NCBI GenBank assembly: GCA_965153355.1
Contig: OZ231127.1
Span: 61,380,001 to 61,444,000, forward strand
Reading direction: 5' to 3'
DNA from: Flaccisagitta enflata
Taxonomy: Eukaryota > Chaetognatha > Sagittoidea > Aphragmophora
DNA length: 64,000 bases
Part shown: positions 1 through 10,479 of the stretch, piece by piece
Layout: each line of letters begins with the position of its first letter
Position numbering within the stretch: the first letter of the stretch is position 1
The notes under the pieces: generated by a model
The model's input: the letters and a program-made list of their open reading frames with translations, nothing else
Databases searched by the model: none
What the model was told of the DNA's origin: nothing
Program-made: the position numbers and the translations under genes

Positions 1-106
1 TGTTTTTCAGCTTCGCCTGTTTTAACTGTTGATTGCTCCCATTTATAGAAGTATCATTCTGAGCTACCTCTTCTTGCCATGCAGGATGTCTGTATCTGAA
101 TGTTTA

Positions 107-113
107 GTGTGTG

Positions 114-165
<52 letters not shown>

Positions 166-222
166 TGTCTGTCTGTGTGTCTCTCTGTGTGTCTCTCTGT
201 GTGTCTCTCTCTGTCTGTGTCC
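107..222. repeat. (GT)n microsatellite with TCTG/TCTC variants
   Basis: Uninterrupted GT dinucleotides followed by short TCTG and CTCTCTGTGTGT variants. The cysteine/valine and threonine/histidine open frames across it are artefacts of the repeat. Confidence 0.97.
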
Positions 223-574
223 TAAATTTCCTCGAATGAATTTGATGTTGACTTCTACTGGTTCTCTTTGAGTTGAGTAAAAAGCGAAAGCCAACCAAAT
301 GCTAAAAGCAAACCGGGAATTACAACAACTCAGAACTCGGGAAGGAAATTTTCCACGGAACAAGAATCTGGTCTCTCCATGCTCCAGATTTGAAACACGG
401 CACATCCGTTCATAGCCGCTCTAATAAAGGTCAAATACATATACTATCAAACAAACACGACATATGAATAGTCGCAAAAGCGTTAGGTGGTCAGCGGTAT
501 CCGTGCCCTGCTTAGTTAGGTTGTTGTTGTTGTTGTTAGCCGGGGGAGCAGAGTTTGGAGTTTTTGACGATGGG

Positions 575-738
575 GTCGATGACCTATGCTTTCACACAGG
601 GAATTTGCTGACCCCATGTTGGGATATGGGGCCTGGCGCATGTGGGGATAAGGGGCCTGGAGAGCTGGGGGGGGACGAAGAAGAAGGCGAAGGAGGAGAA
701 GGAGAAAATACCCCTGTGTGAAAGCATAGGTCATCGAC
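575..738. repeat. Short inverted-repeat (foldback) element inside the 1-kb duplication
   Basis: The 27-nt arm at 575-601 (starts GTCGATGACCTATGC, ends CACAGGG) is the exact reverse complement of 712-738. The ~110-bp loop is purine rich. The same structure occurs in the duplicate copy at 35328-35488. The preceding GCCCTGCTTAG and GGGGGAGCAG motifs match the head of the family C elements defined at 53511-54492. Confidence 0.8.
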
Positions 739-973
739 TCCTTTCATGCCGCTGTTCTCAAAAAGGACAATGACATCAGCAGTAGGAAAACAGCTATCTA
801 AAGCCACAACATGCTAAAGTGCACACTACATGACACAGAGGGGGAGAAAAGAAAAAGAAAAGCACACGATTAAGACGTTAAAGCTAGCAAAAGCCTGGAA
901 ACCCAGGATCCTTAAGACCACCGAGAGGCATAGGGGGGCTCGAGCCAGGACGAGATTTGACTCAACTTGATGT

Positions 974-978
<5 letters not shown>

Positions 979-1031
<53 letters not shown>
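979..1031. repeat. (CT)n microsatellite
   Basis: Perfect CT dinucleotide run directly downstream of the 1-kb duplicated segment. Confidence 0.98.
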
Positions 1032-1034
<3 letters not shown>

Positions 1035-1180
1035 GTGACATTCAAGCTAAATTTTATGAGGAAGATAAATGTTTATCTGGTTTTCTGGTTTTTAGAAGAA
1101 AAAAAAAGTTAAAGAGTAAATTATGAAAGCGTAACTTCCTTCCCATGTTTTATATTTGTCCTTGGTTCAAAGGGTTTCAT

Positions 1181-1181
<1 letters not shown>

Positions 1182-1231
<50 letters not shown>
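1182..1231. repeat. (CT)n microsatellite
   Basis: Perfect CT run. Just downstream, at about 1362-1411, a 24-bp unit (AAGGCTTTATAAGCATTCAA...) is tandemly duplicated. Confidence 0.97.
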
Positions 1232-1234
<3 letters not shown>

Positions 1235-1770
1235 CTTTCTTCTTTCCTATTCTTCCATGAGCATCCAGGCAGTGGGCGTTTGGGCGTTGAAAGCGCTCCA
1301 AGGCACCTTTCACGAAGGTCTTAATATCTCGATATCTCGCGAATTCCCACTCCTTTTCTGAAGGCTTTATAAGCATTCAATCTCCTAAGGCTTTATAAGC
1401 ATTCAATCTCTAAGGACTTGACAAATCTCGCGGACACTCACTGAAACGCGAGTATGGAAAACCCACCCCCAGACGAAAAAATGACTGGGAAAGATTGAAT
1501 CAAGCGCCACCGGGGAATTACTGTTCGTCCTTCGCGGGGAAGAGTGTGCGAGGTGGTTTACAAAGCGAGATGGATGGACGCGTAATCCACTGCGGACAGG
1601 CTTTATTCACATTTTAAAACAGCTATAATCTGTGCGTGAAGCTGATGGAACTCAGCTTTTGATTAAAACAAACAAAAGTTATGACTTTGAAGAGATTGAA
1701 TAAAATGACTGAAACCAGAAACCGTCAGATCGATAAGGTGAAGATGGAGGTAGGTTCTAACTGATATCAA

Positions 1771-1964
1771 TGCCGCATACACGGCTCTTCAGACGCGGAC
1801 GATTGGGCAGGGGCAGCAATGCAGAAATCACTCGCAGTTTAACAATAATTTCGACCGACCAAACGACCAAGGGACAAACCGAGGCAGGGACCGAGGCACA
1901 GACCGAGGCACGGACCAATCGACCGAAACAGCAAGGTATACAGTTGCGCGTCTGCGACTAAATT
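1771..1964 (+). repeat. Family A short dispersed element (copy A1)
   Basis: The head CCGCATACACGGCTCTTCAGA and the GGGCAGGGGCAGCAAT motif match other family A copies such as 2485 and 42295. Next come a variable part, a degenerate GACCGAxxC microsatellite, and the tail GCAAGGTATACAGTTGCGCG ending in TGCGACTAAA. There is no coding capacity. Confidence 0.7.
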
Positions 1965-2484
1965 CTTTTGCAGGGAAGTTCCGCGAGGCTGACACTTCAG
2001 GCCTCGGGGCAAGACTAGACCTTTGTGCCTTGAGCCCAAGATTTAGTCTTGTGTCATGGGTCCAAGGGCTGGAGTTTCGTGCATGAGCATGGGGCTGAGC
2101 AAGGCATGGGAACCGCTGACAATATGCGATCCTTACATGACTAGTTTTACATTAAGCGATACAAAGGGAAACAAGATCGACAAAACAGAATTAAATCAAA
2201 ATAGGAAAACTAGTGAAAACAAAGAACCAATTCCAACTTCAATTTGTTCTTCCAACGTCGACGCGAGTGTTCTATTTATCTCTGTCTGACCAATTCATGC
2301 GTGAAAAAGATAATTTGATTACCACCCAACATGGATAAAACAAGACGGACAAAGGAAGCATCTAGGAAATGAGAAAAAAAAAGATAACTAACTGATTGAA
2401 TGAATAGAAGGGATGAATAAGTGAATGAAAAAATAGATAGATTGAATTGATGAATATGTGAATGTATGAGTGAGTGCATGAATA

Positions 2485-2671
2485 AACAAGGCCGTATACA
2501 CGATTACCTATGCTGCATGCGGGTGGGCAGGGGCAGTGATAGAAAAAAGCTAACAAAGCAATTGGGCAGCAGCAGTAATGCAAAAAATGCCTTTAAATGT
2601 TAAAAAAAAATCAACTGCTACTGTCCGATGGACATAGCGGGTTATAGAGTGGCGTGCACGCGACTAAAAAT
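2485..2671 (+). repeat. Family A short dispersed element (copy A2)
   Basis: Starts AACAAGGCCGTATACACG and carries GCGGGTGGGCAGGGGCAGTG. It ends with GCGGGTTATAGAGTGGCG and TGCACGCGACTAAAAATG. Head, middle motif and palindrome-like tail match the copies at 42295-42507 and, in reverse, 51053-51230. Confidence 0.85.
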
Positions 2672-2678
2672 GAAAAAT

Positions 2679-2990
2679 ATATGAATAAATGAATGAATGA
2701 ATGAATGAATGAATGAATGAATGAATGAATGAATGAATGAATGAATGAATGAATGAAAGAAAGAAAGAAAGAAAGAAAAAAAGATTGAAAGATAAAAAGA
2801 AAAAAAGAAAGAAAGAAAGAAAAAAAGAAAAAAAAAAGAAAGCAAGAAAGAAGACAAAAAGAGAGAAAAAACATAAAAAGAAAGAAAACAATAAGCGGAG
2901 GAATGAGAATAAGAAGCGCTTCCATTAGTGTTAACAACAAAAAAGAGGAAAGGTAGGTAAGAGGGAAAAAAAGAGAAAGAATGAAAGGGA
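2679..2990. repeat. (GAAT)n then (GAAA)n/A-rich microsatellite
   Basis: A perfect GAAT tetranucleotide run to about 2755, followed by GAAA and poly-A-rich sequence. The long phenylalanine/serine/isoleucine/histidine open frames on the minus strand are translations of this repeat. Confidence 0.95.
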
Positions 2991-2999
2991 GAGTGAAAG

Positions 3000-3560
3000 A
3001 ACCACAGTAGGATGATTTAAATGAGTTGCACTTTGTGAGGTGAGTGGGTTGCGCAGTCCTGGAGCGGATTCATGAGGTAGCTGAGAAAATATGGGCCGAT
3101 GGGGGCTCCAGAAACTGGGCCTCACTCAAAGAATAATCGCGAATATGCGCGAGCTACATTTATCAAGAGGAAAATTTTACGAAAAACTCGTTACCCTTTC
3201 TCAAACAGCGTCATTTTCTATCAATATTCAAGCAAAACGACTGTTTTATCAGGTCTTGAAACTTTGTTTTCAATTGCCATGATGTAGTTTTTTTGAAAGC
3301 TACATCTTAGTTCAAAAATTAATCTTTCTCTTAACAGTCTTAATTTTGCTACTGAAGAATCCAGTTTGTATGACAAGCAGCAATATGCAAATGAGATGTT
3401 TTGCCTTCTTTAGTCGAGGACTGGCGATGCTAAAACATGCATTGACCATCCGTTTGTTTATCCATCCATTTGTCCATCCGGCCGGCCGTTAGTCCGTGGG
3501 TCCATCAAACCGTCCATCTATCCGCCCCTCTGTCAGTTGGTCCATCAGTCCGTATCTGTC
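3000..3560. other. Unique-looking spacer, no gene seen
   Basis: Mixed-composition sequence between two microsatellite blocks. Short open frames occur (for example at 3091-3282), but none shows a recognisable domain or a clear splice context. The last ~120 bp are degenerate TCCATCCG-type repeats. Confidence 0.6.
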
Positions 3561-3586
3561 TGTCTGTTAACAAGCGAGAGGAAAAA

Positions 3587-3901
<315 letters not shown>

Positions 3902-4279
3902 AACAAAAGACAAACAAGCTCGACCGGGCAACATGTCCGCTGTGTTTCAGCGTATTGACTGGCGTGACATATGCATCACACAAAATTTTTGCCGGCTTGG
4001 AGAAAGTCGGTTTAAATGAATCATTTATCCGCGAGCATCATTTTACTGCAAAGAATCGGATCAGAATTTCTATTTTTTTTTCTTTTTTTATTCACAATTT
4101 CATTCCTATCACGAGTTACAAGGGAAGAACGCTTGTAAGTGGAGGAGAAAAGTGTTAACTGCAAACAGACACCGCGTGAACCAGGTGAGACAAATACTGA
4201 CCAATTCCAAGAGTTCAGCGAATGATATTCAAAATAAAGAAAATAGACATTACGTTAAAAAAGGTATTATTCGATGTTT

Positions 4280-4860
4280 TTTTTTAGATAAAAACGACAA
4301 AGATGAGGGAGAAGAACGACGGCGATGAAGGGGAACAACGTTGATGATGAAGAAGAACGACAGCAACGTTGACGGATGAAGGAGAAGAACGACGGCGATG
4401 AAGGAGAACAACATTGACGAAGAACAACAACAACGGCGATGAAGGAGAACAACATTGACGAAGAAGAACAACAACGGCGATGAAGGAGAACAACAACGGC
4501 GATGAAGGAGAACAACCGACGGCAATGAAAGAGGAGAATGACAACAATAACGGAGAAGAACAACAACAATGGAGAAGAACAACAACAATGACGGAGAAGA
4601 ACGACGACAATGAAGGAGATGAACGACAACGATGAAGGAGAAGAAAAACGACGAAGGAGAAGAAAAACAACAATGAAGGAGAAGAAAAACGACAATGAAG
4701 GAGAAGAAAAATGACGATGAAGGAACAACAACGACGATGGGGAGGAGCATTAGAGGAAAAGAACTGGGATGATGAAGAAGAACAATGATAATAGTGAAGG
4801 AGAATAACAATGGAGAAGAACAAAGCAACAATGAACTACGACAAGAGAAAAAAACATCAA
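4280..4860. repeat. GAA/CAA-rich degenerate minisatellite
   Basis: Degenerate tandem units of roughly 18-30 bp built from GATGAAGGAGAAGAACGAC and AACAACAACGG variants. Minus-strand open frames of 150-190 codons (serine, phenylalanine, leucine, valine only) follow from the strand asymmetry and show no domain. Confidence 0.9.
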
Positions 4861-5019
4861 ATGAAATTCGATATTTGCCTGTTTTTGGTCAATTTCGTTT
4901 CTTTTAAATAATAGTTACATGTGTGTTTCATATATTGATCTTGAAATTAAGAAACTTCATTTTATGAATTTTATTGTAGCAAATCCTTTATCCTTGTTTG
5001 ATCACTGCTCCAAACTGAG

Positions 5020-5190
5020 GCCAGGACTAAGCTGGTGAGGCTGGGAAAGGTCGGAGAGGCCAGGTTTAGGTCAGTGAGGTCAGGATTAGGTCGGCGATGC
5101 GAAGATTAGGTTGGCGGGGCTTGAATAGGTCGCTTTGGCTAGGAATAGGTTGTTGAGGCCTAGATAGGTTGCTGAGGCCGGGGTTACTGG
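5020..5190. repeat. ~20-bp GAGGxxAGGxxTAGGTC minisatellite
   Basis: About eight degenerate units of the type TGAGGTCAGGATTAGGTCGG. The GAGGCC/GGATT word pattern resembles the minisatellites at 13500-13710, 25080-25490, 39745-40030 and 58030-58260. Confidence 0.8.
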
Positions 5191-5589
5191 GTGCTTCACG
5201 AGGCAAAAGTTGGGAATATCTTTTATTTTTGTTTTGAATTTAAAGTTTGTAAGTTGAAAATTCGGGGTATTTGTAATTAAGACTAATAGCAAAACACTTG
5301 CTAGAAAAAACTTACTTGAAATATAAATGAACTAATTATAAAAGTAAATTAGTAATAACTTTTTTTGAAAATATCAATATGTTGATTAATTATACTGCTT
5401 GATACGAACTAGGTTTTATAAAAAAAAATAATTTTTTATATATAGTAAATTTAATTTTTTATATATAGTAAATTAACTGAGATATGATGAAATTCCCAAC
5501 TTTTGCTATGTGGAGCACCCAACCGGGGTTAGGACGCTGAGGCAGGGATGCATCACAATGCCTGACAGCTGCAGATGCATCTTCAAATA

Positions 5590-5912
5590 CAGTTGAATCC
5601 CGCTCCAATGGATATTAAGGGACTAATAGATTTTATATGATATAAGTGGAATTCTGTTATAGCCAATATAGGAAAACAAGGCCGGATACACGGCAATCCA
5701 GTCGCGGACAGTTGGGCATAGGAGCAGTAATACAGAAACCGCTCGCAATTCAAAAATGTGACGGACGGACGGACCAACCTACCGACCAACACGGCAAAGT
5801 GTAGAGTCGCATGTCCGCGACTAAAAAGAAAACCGGCTGAAGGAACTAAGGATTAATTTCTGTTATAAGCAGAATTCCATTAAAGGGGTACCATTGGAGC
5901 GGGGTTCAACTG
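5590..5912. mobile_element. TA-flanked inverted-repeat element (MITE-like) hosting a family A copy
   Basis: The left terminus CAGTTGAATCCCGCTCCAAT is nearly the exact reverse complement of the right terminus ATTGGAGCGGGGTTCAACTG. Both ends abut TA, as expected for a Tc1/mariner- or pogo-type target duplication. The interior carries family A copy A3 (5675-5827) between AT-rich flanks. A single left half-terminus recurs near 38960 (ATACAGTTGAAACC). It has no transposase and would be non-autonomous. Confidence 0.8.
5675..5827 (+). repeat. Family A short dispersed element (copy A3), nested
   Basis: The head AACAAGGCCGGATACACGGC is followed by GTTGGGCATAGGAGCAGTAA, a GGAC microsatellite, ACGGCAAAGTGTAGAGTCGC and the tail GTCCGCGACTAAAAA. 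It lies inside the TA-flanked element 5590-5912, so it inserted there or was carried along with it. Confidence 0.85.
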
Positions 5913-5939
5913 TATGCTACTGGCTGCAATGTGTCAAAC

Positions 5940-6150
5940 ATGGCTGTAACTTGTTAGGGCAGTTGTAATGCATCACGCATGGCCGTAATGCATCACGTGC
6001 GGCCATAACACAACACCCAGCTGTAATGCATCATGCCCGAGCTCTTGGTATGTTTCTACTCGAGACAATTGCGATTTTAAAACATCACTCAGTTGTTCGC
6101 ATCGCTCATTCGCTCCGCTATGCTCGCTCCGCTCCGCTCGCCCCGTTCAT
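5940..6150. repeat. Degenerate GTAATGCATCAC short tandem units
   Basis: Repeated words such as GTAATGCATCAC and GGCCGTAATGC, then CGCTCCGCT-type repeats at 6105-6145. No gene is visible. Confidence 0.6.
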
Positions 6151-6214
6151 AACTGGCAGACAGATGAAGGACAAACAGTGCCTCTTATAGAGTTGTTTGT
6201 TCGCGACTTAAATT
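6150..6214 (+). repeat. Family B element, 3-prime tail only
   Basis: GGCAGACAGATGAAGGACAA, then CCTCTTATAGAGTT, then GTTCGCGACTTAAA. This matches the tails of family B copies at 16619-16827 and 48364-48592. The rest of the element is absent. Confidence 0.6.
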
Positions 6215-6420
6215 GTTTTAATTATTCATTTTTGATATGTGAGAAAAATTTTCTATGCGATTGTAGTAAAAGTAATTACGTGATTGCTGTACAACTTACT
6301 CAGGAGCAGCACGAATTTTTAAAAGATGAATTTACAAACTCTTTTTCAACCTATTTTTCTAATCATATTAACGACGATATTATGTCCTCTTATGTTAAGG
6401 CATTGCTTGTTTCAGTATTA
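6215..6420 (+). other. AT-rich stretch with a possible short coding fragment
   Basis: An open frame runs across 6178-6468. Its middle part, from about 6290, reads in a protein-like way (for example EQHEFLKDEFTNSF and HINDDIMSSYVKAL) and is unlike the repeats on both sides. Its start lies in a family B tail and its end in the satellite, so the full frame cannot be a gene. The DDIMSSYV segment faintly recalls PWI-like helical domains, but the similarity is too weak to name. I see no clear splice donor. Chance is the most likely explanation. Confidence 0.15.
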
Positions 6421-8452
6421 GAGAGGGGTCTGCTGATTTCAGAGGGTTTCGCCAGATGGCCATCCTGAAGTAACCAAAGAGAGGTCTGTTAGATCAAGTG
6501 TGCCCTGCTGGAGATCATCCCAAAATTAGTAAAGAAGAGTCTGCCCAATTATCTTCCACATATCAGAGGGGTCTGCTGGATTTCAGAGGGGTTTCAGAGT
6601 GTCAGTCCCATAACTATAAGAACAACCAAGGATCAAGTAGGGGCCTGCTGGAGATCATCCCCAAGATAGTAAAGTGAAGTACTCCTTATATGTTTCCATG
6701 TATTAGGAGTAAACTGCTGGATTTCAGAGGGGTCTGCTTGAGGTCACCCCAACAACTATAGAGAGGGGTCTGCTAGATCAAGCAGGTCTGCTGGATCATC
6801 CCCAGGATAAAGTAGCGTCCACCCAATATGTTTCTGTATTAGGAGGGGGTCCGAAGGATTTCAGAGGGGTCTGCTGAGGTCATCCCCATAATCTGTGTGG
6901 GTCTGTTAGATCAAGTTAGGCCCTGCTGTAGATCATCCCAAGATAGTAGGTGGGGCCCTCCCAATATGTTTCCACAGCATTTGGAGGGGTCTGCGGGATT
7001 TCAGAGGGGTCTGCTGGAGGTCATCCTTGTTATTATAGAGCTGGTCCAGATCAAGTAGGGGTCTGCTGAAGATCATCCCCTAAGATAGGTAAGGCAGCCT
7101 CCTCTAATATGTTTCAAGTGTATTAGAGGGTCTGCTGATTTCAGAGGGGTCTGCTGGAGGTCATCCCAATAACTAGAGAGGGGTCTAAGTAGAACAAGTA
7201 GGGGCCTGCTGGATGATCATCCCCAGATAGTAAGTAGAGTCCACCAATATGTTTCATATTAGGAGGCCTGCTACTCTCAGAGGGCCCTGGAGGTCATCCT
7301 AACATAACTATAGAGAGGGGTCTGTTAGATCATGTAGGGGTCTGCTTGAGATCATCCCTAAGATAGTAAAATAGCGTCCACCCAATATGTTTCCATATAT
7401 AACTATAGAGAGGGGTCTGCCTGATTTCAGAGGGGTCTGCTGGAGCTCATCCTACTAACTATAGAGAGGGGTCTGCTAGATCAAGTAGGGTTCAAGGAGA
7501 TCATCCCCAAGATAGTAAACCAGCGTTCTCCAATATGTTTCATGTATTTGGAGGGGCTCATGGATTTCAGAGTGTCTGCTGGAGGTCATCCTCATAACTA
7601 TAGTTTCAGAGGGGTCTGCTGGAGATCATCCCCCTAAGAAGTAAAGAAGCGTCCACCCAATATGTTTCCCCTCATAGAGGGCTCATGGGATTTCAGAGGG
7701 TCTGCTGGAGGTCATCCCCATAATATAGAGCAATCAGTAAGATCAAGTAGGCCTGCAGGAGATCAACTCAAGATAGTAAAGCAGCGTCCACCCAATAGGT
7801 TTCCAAGTATTAGGAGGGGTCTGCTGATTTCAGAGGGGTCTGCTGAGGTCATCCCCAAAACTAAAGAGAGGGGTCTGCTAGATGGGTAGGGGCCTGCTGA
7901 GATCATCTCCAAGATAGTAAAGGGCTTCCACCAATAGGTTTCTGCATAGGAGGGGTCTGCTGGATTTCAGAGGGGTCTGCCAGAGGTCATCTCAAAATTA
8001 GTAGAGAGGAGTCTGCCTAGGATCTATGGGTCCGCTAAGAGGGGTCTGCTAGATATAAAAGAGGTCTGCTGGAGGTCATCCTAATAACTATAGAGAGGGG
8101 TCTGTTGGATTTAAGAGGGGTCTGCTAGAGCTCATCCTGACAACTATAGAGAGGGGTCTGCTAGATAAAGTAGGGTTCTGCTGGAGATCATCCTCATGAT
8201 GGTAAGAGAAGGTGAGCGTGCTGTCTCATCATATATATGGAGGGGTCTGCCAGATATCCTAGGGGTCTGTTGATGATAATCCCCCTAAGTATAGAGAGGG
8301 GTCTGCTAGATCAAGAAGGGTCTGATGAAGGCCATCCCTAAATCTATAAAGTAGGGGTCTGATAGGGGTCTGCTACTCGTCATCCCCTTCAACTAGCGAT
8401 TTTCTTAGCAGAGGGGTCTGCCAGCTGAGGGGTCTGCTAAAACACAAATACC
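6421..8452. repeat. 145-bp satellite, array 1 (degenerate)
   Basis: About 14 diverged tandem copies of the monomer found in array 2 (25512-31299). The words GAGGGGTCTGCTGGATTTC, AGAGGGGTCTGCTAGATCAA and GGAGATCATCCCCAAGATAG recur in order. Many units have small deletions, so spacing is irregular compared with the exact 145-bp spacing of the centre of array 2. The array ends with a terminal block (8195-8452) that is also the terminus of array 2. The short open frames inside are not genes. Confidence 0.95.
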
Positions 8453-8459
8453 CAAAAAA

Positions 8460-8610
8460 AATACCTAAAAAACCCAAAAGTATCTGAAAGTATCCTTAAA
8501 TACCTTAAGTACCTAAAATTACTTTAGTACCCTAAAGTACCCTGAAGTACCTTAAAGTACCCTGAAATACCCTAGAGTACCTTAAAATACCATAAAACCT
8601 AAAAACAGTC
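8460..8610. repeat. ~10-bp TACCTTAAAG minisatellite
   Basis: Runs of TACCTTAAAGTACCCTGAA variants follow the end of satellite array 1. A comparable GGTATTTTTGGG array follows array 2 at 31300-31420 in roughly the opposite sense. Confidence 0.8.
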
Positions 8611-8622
8611 ATAATTTTAAAA

Positions 8623-8694
8623 ACGTGACCTACCGACGTACCAACCTACCGACCGACACGGCAAGGTGTAGAGTCGCGTGCACGCGACTAAAAA
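8623..8694 (+). repeat. Family A element, tail fragment (copy A4)
   Basis: CCGACCGACACGGCAAGGTG precedes the perfect 16-bp palindrome GTCGCGTGCACGCGAC (8673-8688) and TAAAAATG. No head is seen upstream. Confidence 0.75.
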
Positions 8695-8850
8695 TGAAAA
8701 AATGAAAAGTAAAAAGTAAGAAATGAAAAGTGAAAAGTGAAAAATAAAAAATAAACAATGAAAAATGAAAAATGAAAATAAAAAAAATTCAATATCAATG
8801 ATGAATATATTATATAACATTTTTTCTATCTTTAGTTTTTCTTTTTTCAA
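8695..8850. repeat. A-rich GAAAAATGAAAAGT simple repeat
   Basis: Degenerate 8-12-bp A-rich units downstream of the family A tail. The minus-strand open frame over it (8617-8850) is low complexity. Confidence 0.8.
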
Positions 8851-8859
8851 ATGATCACA

Positions 8860-9161
8860 AAAAATCCATAATGTCTAAAAATGATGAACAAAAAAGTGAC
8901 AGCAATGACAACAATAATAACGCCTCATATAACGCCATATAGACGCCAAAATGGCGTTACGTTGCCATGGAGAATACCGGAAATGGCGTCACTACTGAAG
9001 TCGGTATGCAATGGGTTGGTCGTGTGTTAATGTTTCTCGATTCGCCGGCAACTCAGAACGGCTAAAACTAAAAGCGTACCCGATTGTAAATCGTTCTGTC
9101 AGTCTGTTCGTCAGTCGGTGCGTTTGTCTATCCCTCAGTCCGTTTGTAAGTTTGGTTGTAA

Positions 9162-9193
<32 letters not shown>

Positions 9194-9670
9194 GTCTGTC
9201 TGTCTGTCTGTTGAATGAAAGTCGACCAACTTGACATTTGGACTGAATTAGAATGAACCTTAACATTAAAATGTCGAATGCGCTCAAAGACCGATCATGA
9301 CATATTCTAGCTCAAGCCCCTCCTTCTGACATCCACTCCGGTCTTTTGTGTTTGGATAGGGAATTGAAAAATCCCTGCGCGGTGGAATCTGGAGAGAAGA
9401 ATGGGACAATCATGCTCAAGTGAAAGTCATAATGTTACAACATATTTTTCCAGTAATTATCTTATTACTGAAGCAAGATGACAACATGAAATTTTTAGCA
9501 GAAACAGTATACAATGTATACAATGTATACTATACATCAATACTTTTTCAAATTGCAATTTGCTAGCTCTGACGACTAACCATACTAAAGATCAAGTGAT
9601 GGGTTCTCAAATCAGCGATTGCCACTTGTTACTTGTTACTTTTACCCGCTTCTGGCACTTTTTGTTCTTT
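8860..9670. other. Spacer with a (GTCT)n tract at 9160-9212, no gene seen
   Basis: Mostly mixed-composition DNA. Short imperfect repeats of CGTCATATAACGCC occur near 8920-8990, and a GTCT tetranucleotide run lies at 9160-9212. I see no frame with a recognisable domain. Confidence 0.6.
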
Positions 9671-9673
9671 TTA

Positions 9674-9833
9674 TTCGCGGATCCACGACCCTAGAACTTG
9701 CTGTGTCGGACGGTTGGTCGGACGGTTGGTCGGTCGGTCACGTCACGTCAAACTTTTTAATTGCTAGCGGTTTTGGCGTTACTGCCCCTGCCCTCCCGTC
9801 CACAACTAAAGGGGAGTGTATACGGTCTTGTTT
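9674..9833 (-). repeat. Family A short dispersed element (copy A5)
   Basis: In reverse orientation: tail TCGCGGATCCACGACC, GGTTGGTCGGTCGGTC microsatellite, GGCGTTACTGCCCCTGCCC, then head remnant GTATACGGTCTTGTTT. Confidence 0.7.
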
Positions 9834-9835
9834 CT

Positions 9836-10125
9836 TTTTTGTCTTTTTGTTCTCTTGGATATTTTTGTTCTTTCTGTTTTTGTTCTTCTTGTTCTTCTTG
9901 TTCTTCTTGTTCTTCATGTTCTTCTTCTTCTTCTTGTCCTTCTTGTTCGTTCTTTTTCTTGGGTTCTTCTTTTATAGCAACATCACTGAATCAGCTAATC
10001 TTTGTTCTTCTTTTTCTTCTTGATCTTCTTGTTCTTCTTGTTCTTCTTTTTCTTCTTGTTCTTCTTGTTCTTCTTGTTCTTCTTGTTCTTCTTCTTCTCC
10101 TTGTTCTTCTTGTTCCTCTTCTTTC
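9836..10125. repeat. (TTC)/(GTTCTTCTT)n repeat
   Basis: Trinucleotide and 9-bp TTCTTGTTC repeats. The 126-134-codon open frames rich in F, L, S and C are low-complexity artefacts. Confidence 0.95.
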
Positions 10126-10359
10126 CAGCTTCACTACCTAATCACGCACTACTCATTATATCATGTGCTGGGCTTCTTGTCTCTAACCCAAAAGATAGAC
10201 GTGGAAATAATGAGAGCGTGCATTCAAAAATCGATTAAGGAAGAAGGAACGAGACCACTTCTTTCATGACGAAAAGCGACAAGGACCCAGAAAAGAAAAA
10301 AAAATGAAGCGTGTGTGTGTAGGTGTGTTTGTGTGTGTGTAGGTAAGTGAGTGTGTGTA

Positions 10360-10473
<114 letters not shown>

Positions 10474-10479
10474 AAGAAA

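Larger units (their letters stand above)
1..978. repeat. Copy 1 of a ~1 kb direct duplication (partner 34701-35725)
   Basis: This segment aligns almost base for base with 34701-35725 over its whole length. It includes the (GT)n block, a family C-like head (GTGCCCTGCTTAG near 510), an inverted repeat at 575-738, and the final AACTTGATGTGCTT that runs into (CT)n in both copies. The copies differ mainly in (GT)n length and in small indels within 530-700. No convincing reading frame lies in it. The left boundary is outside the window. Confidence 0.9.
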
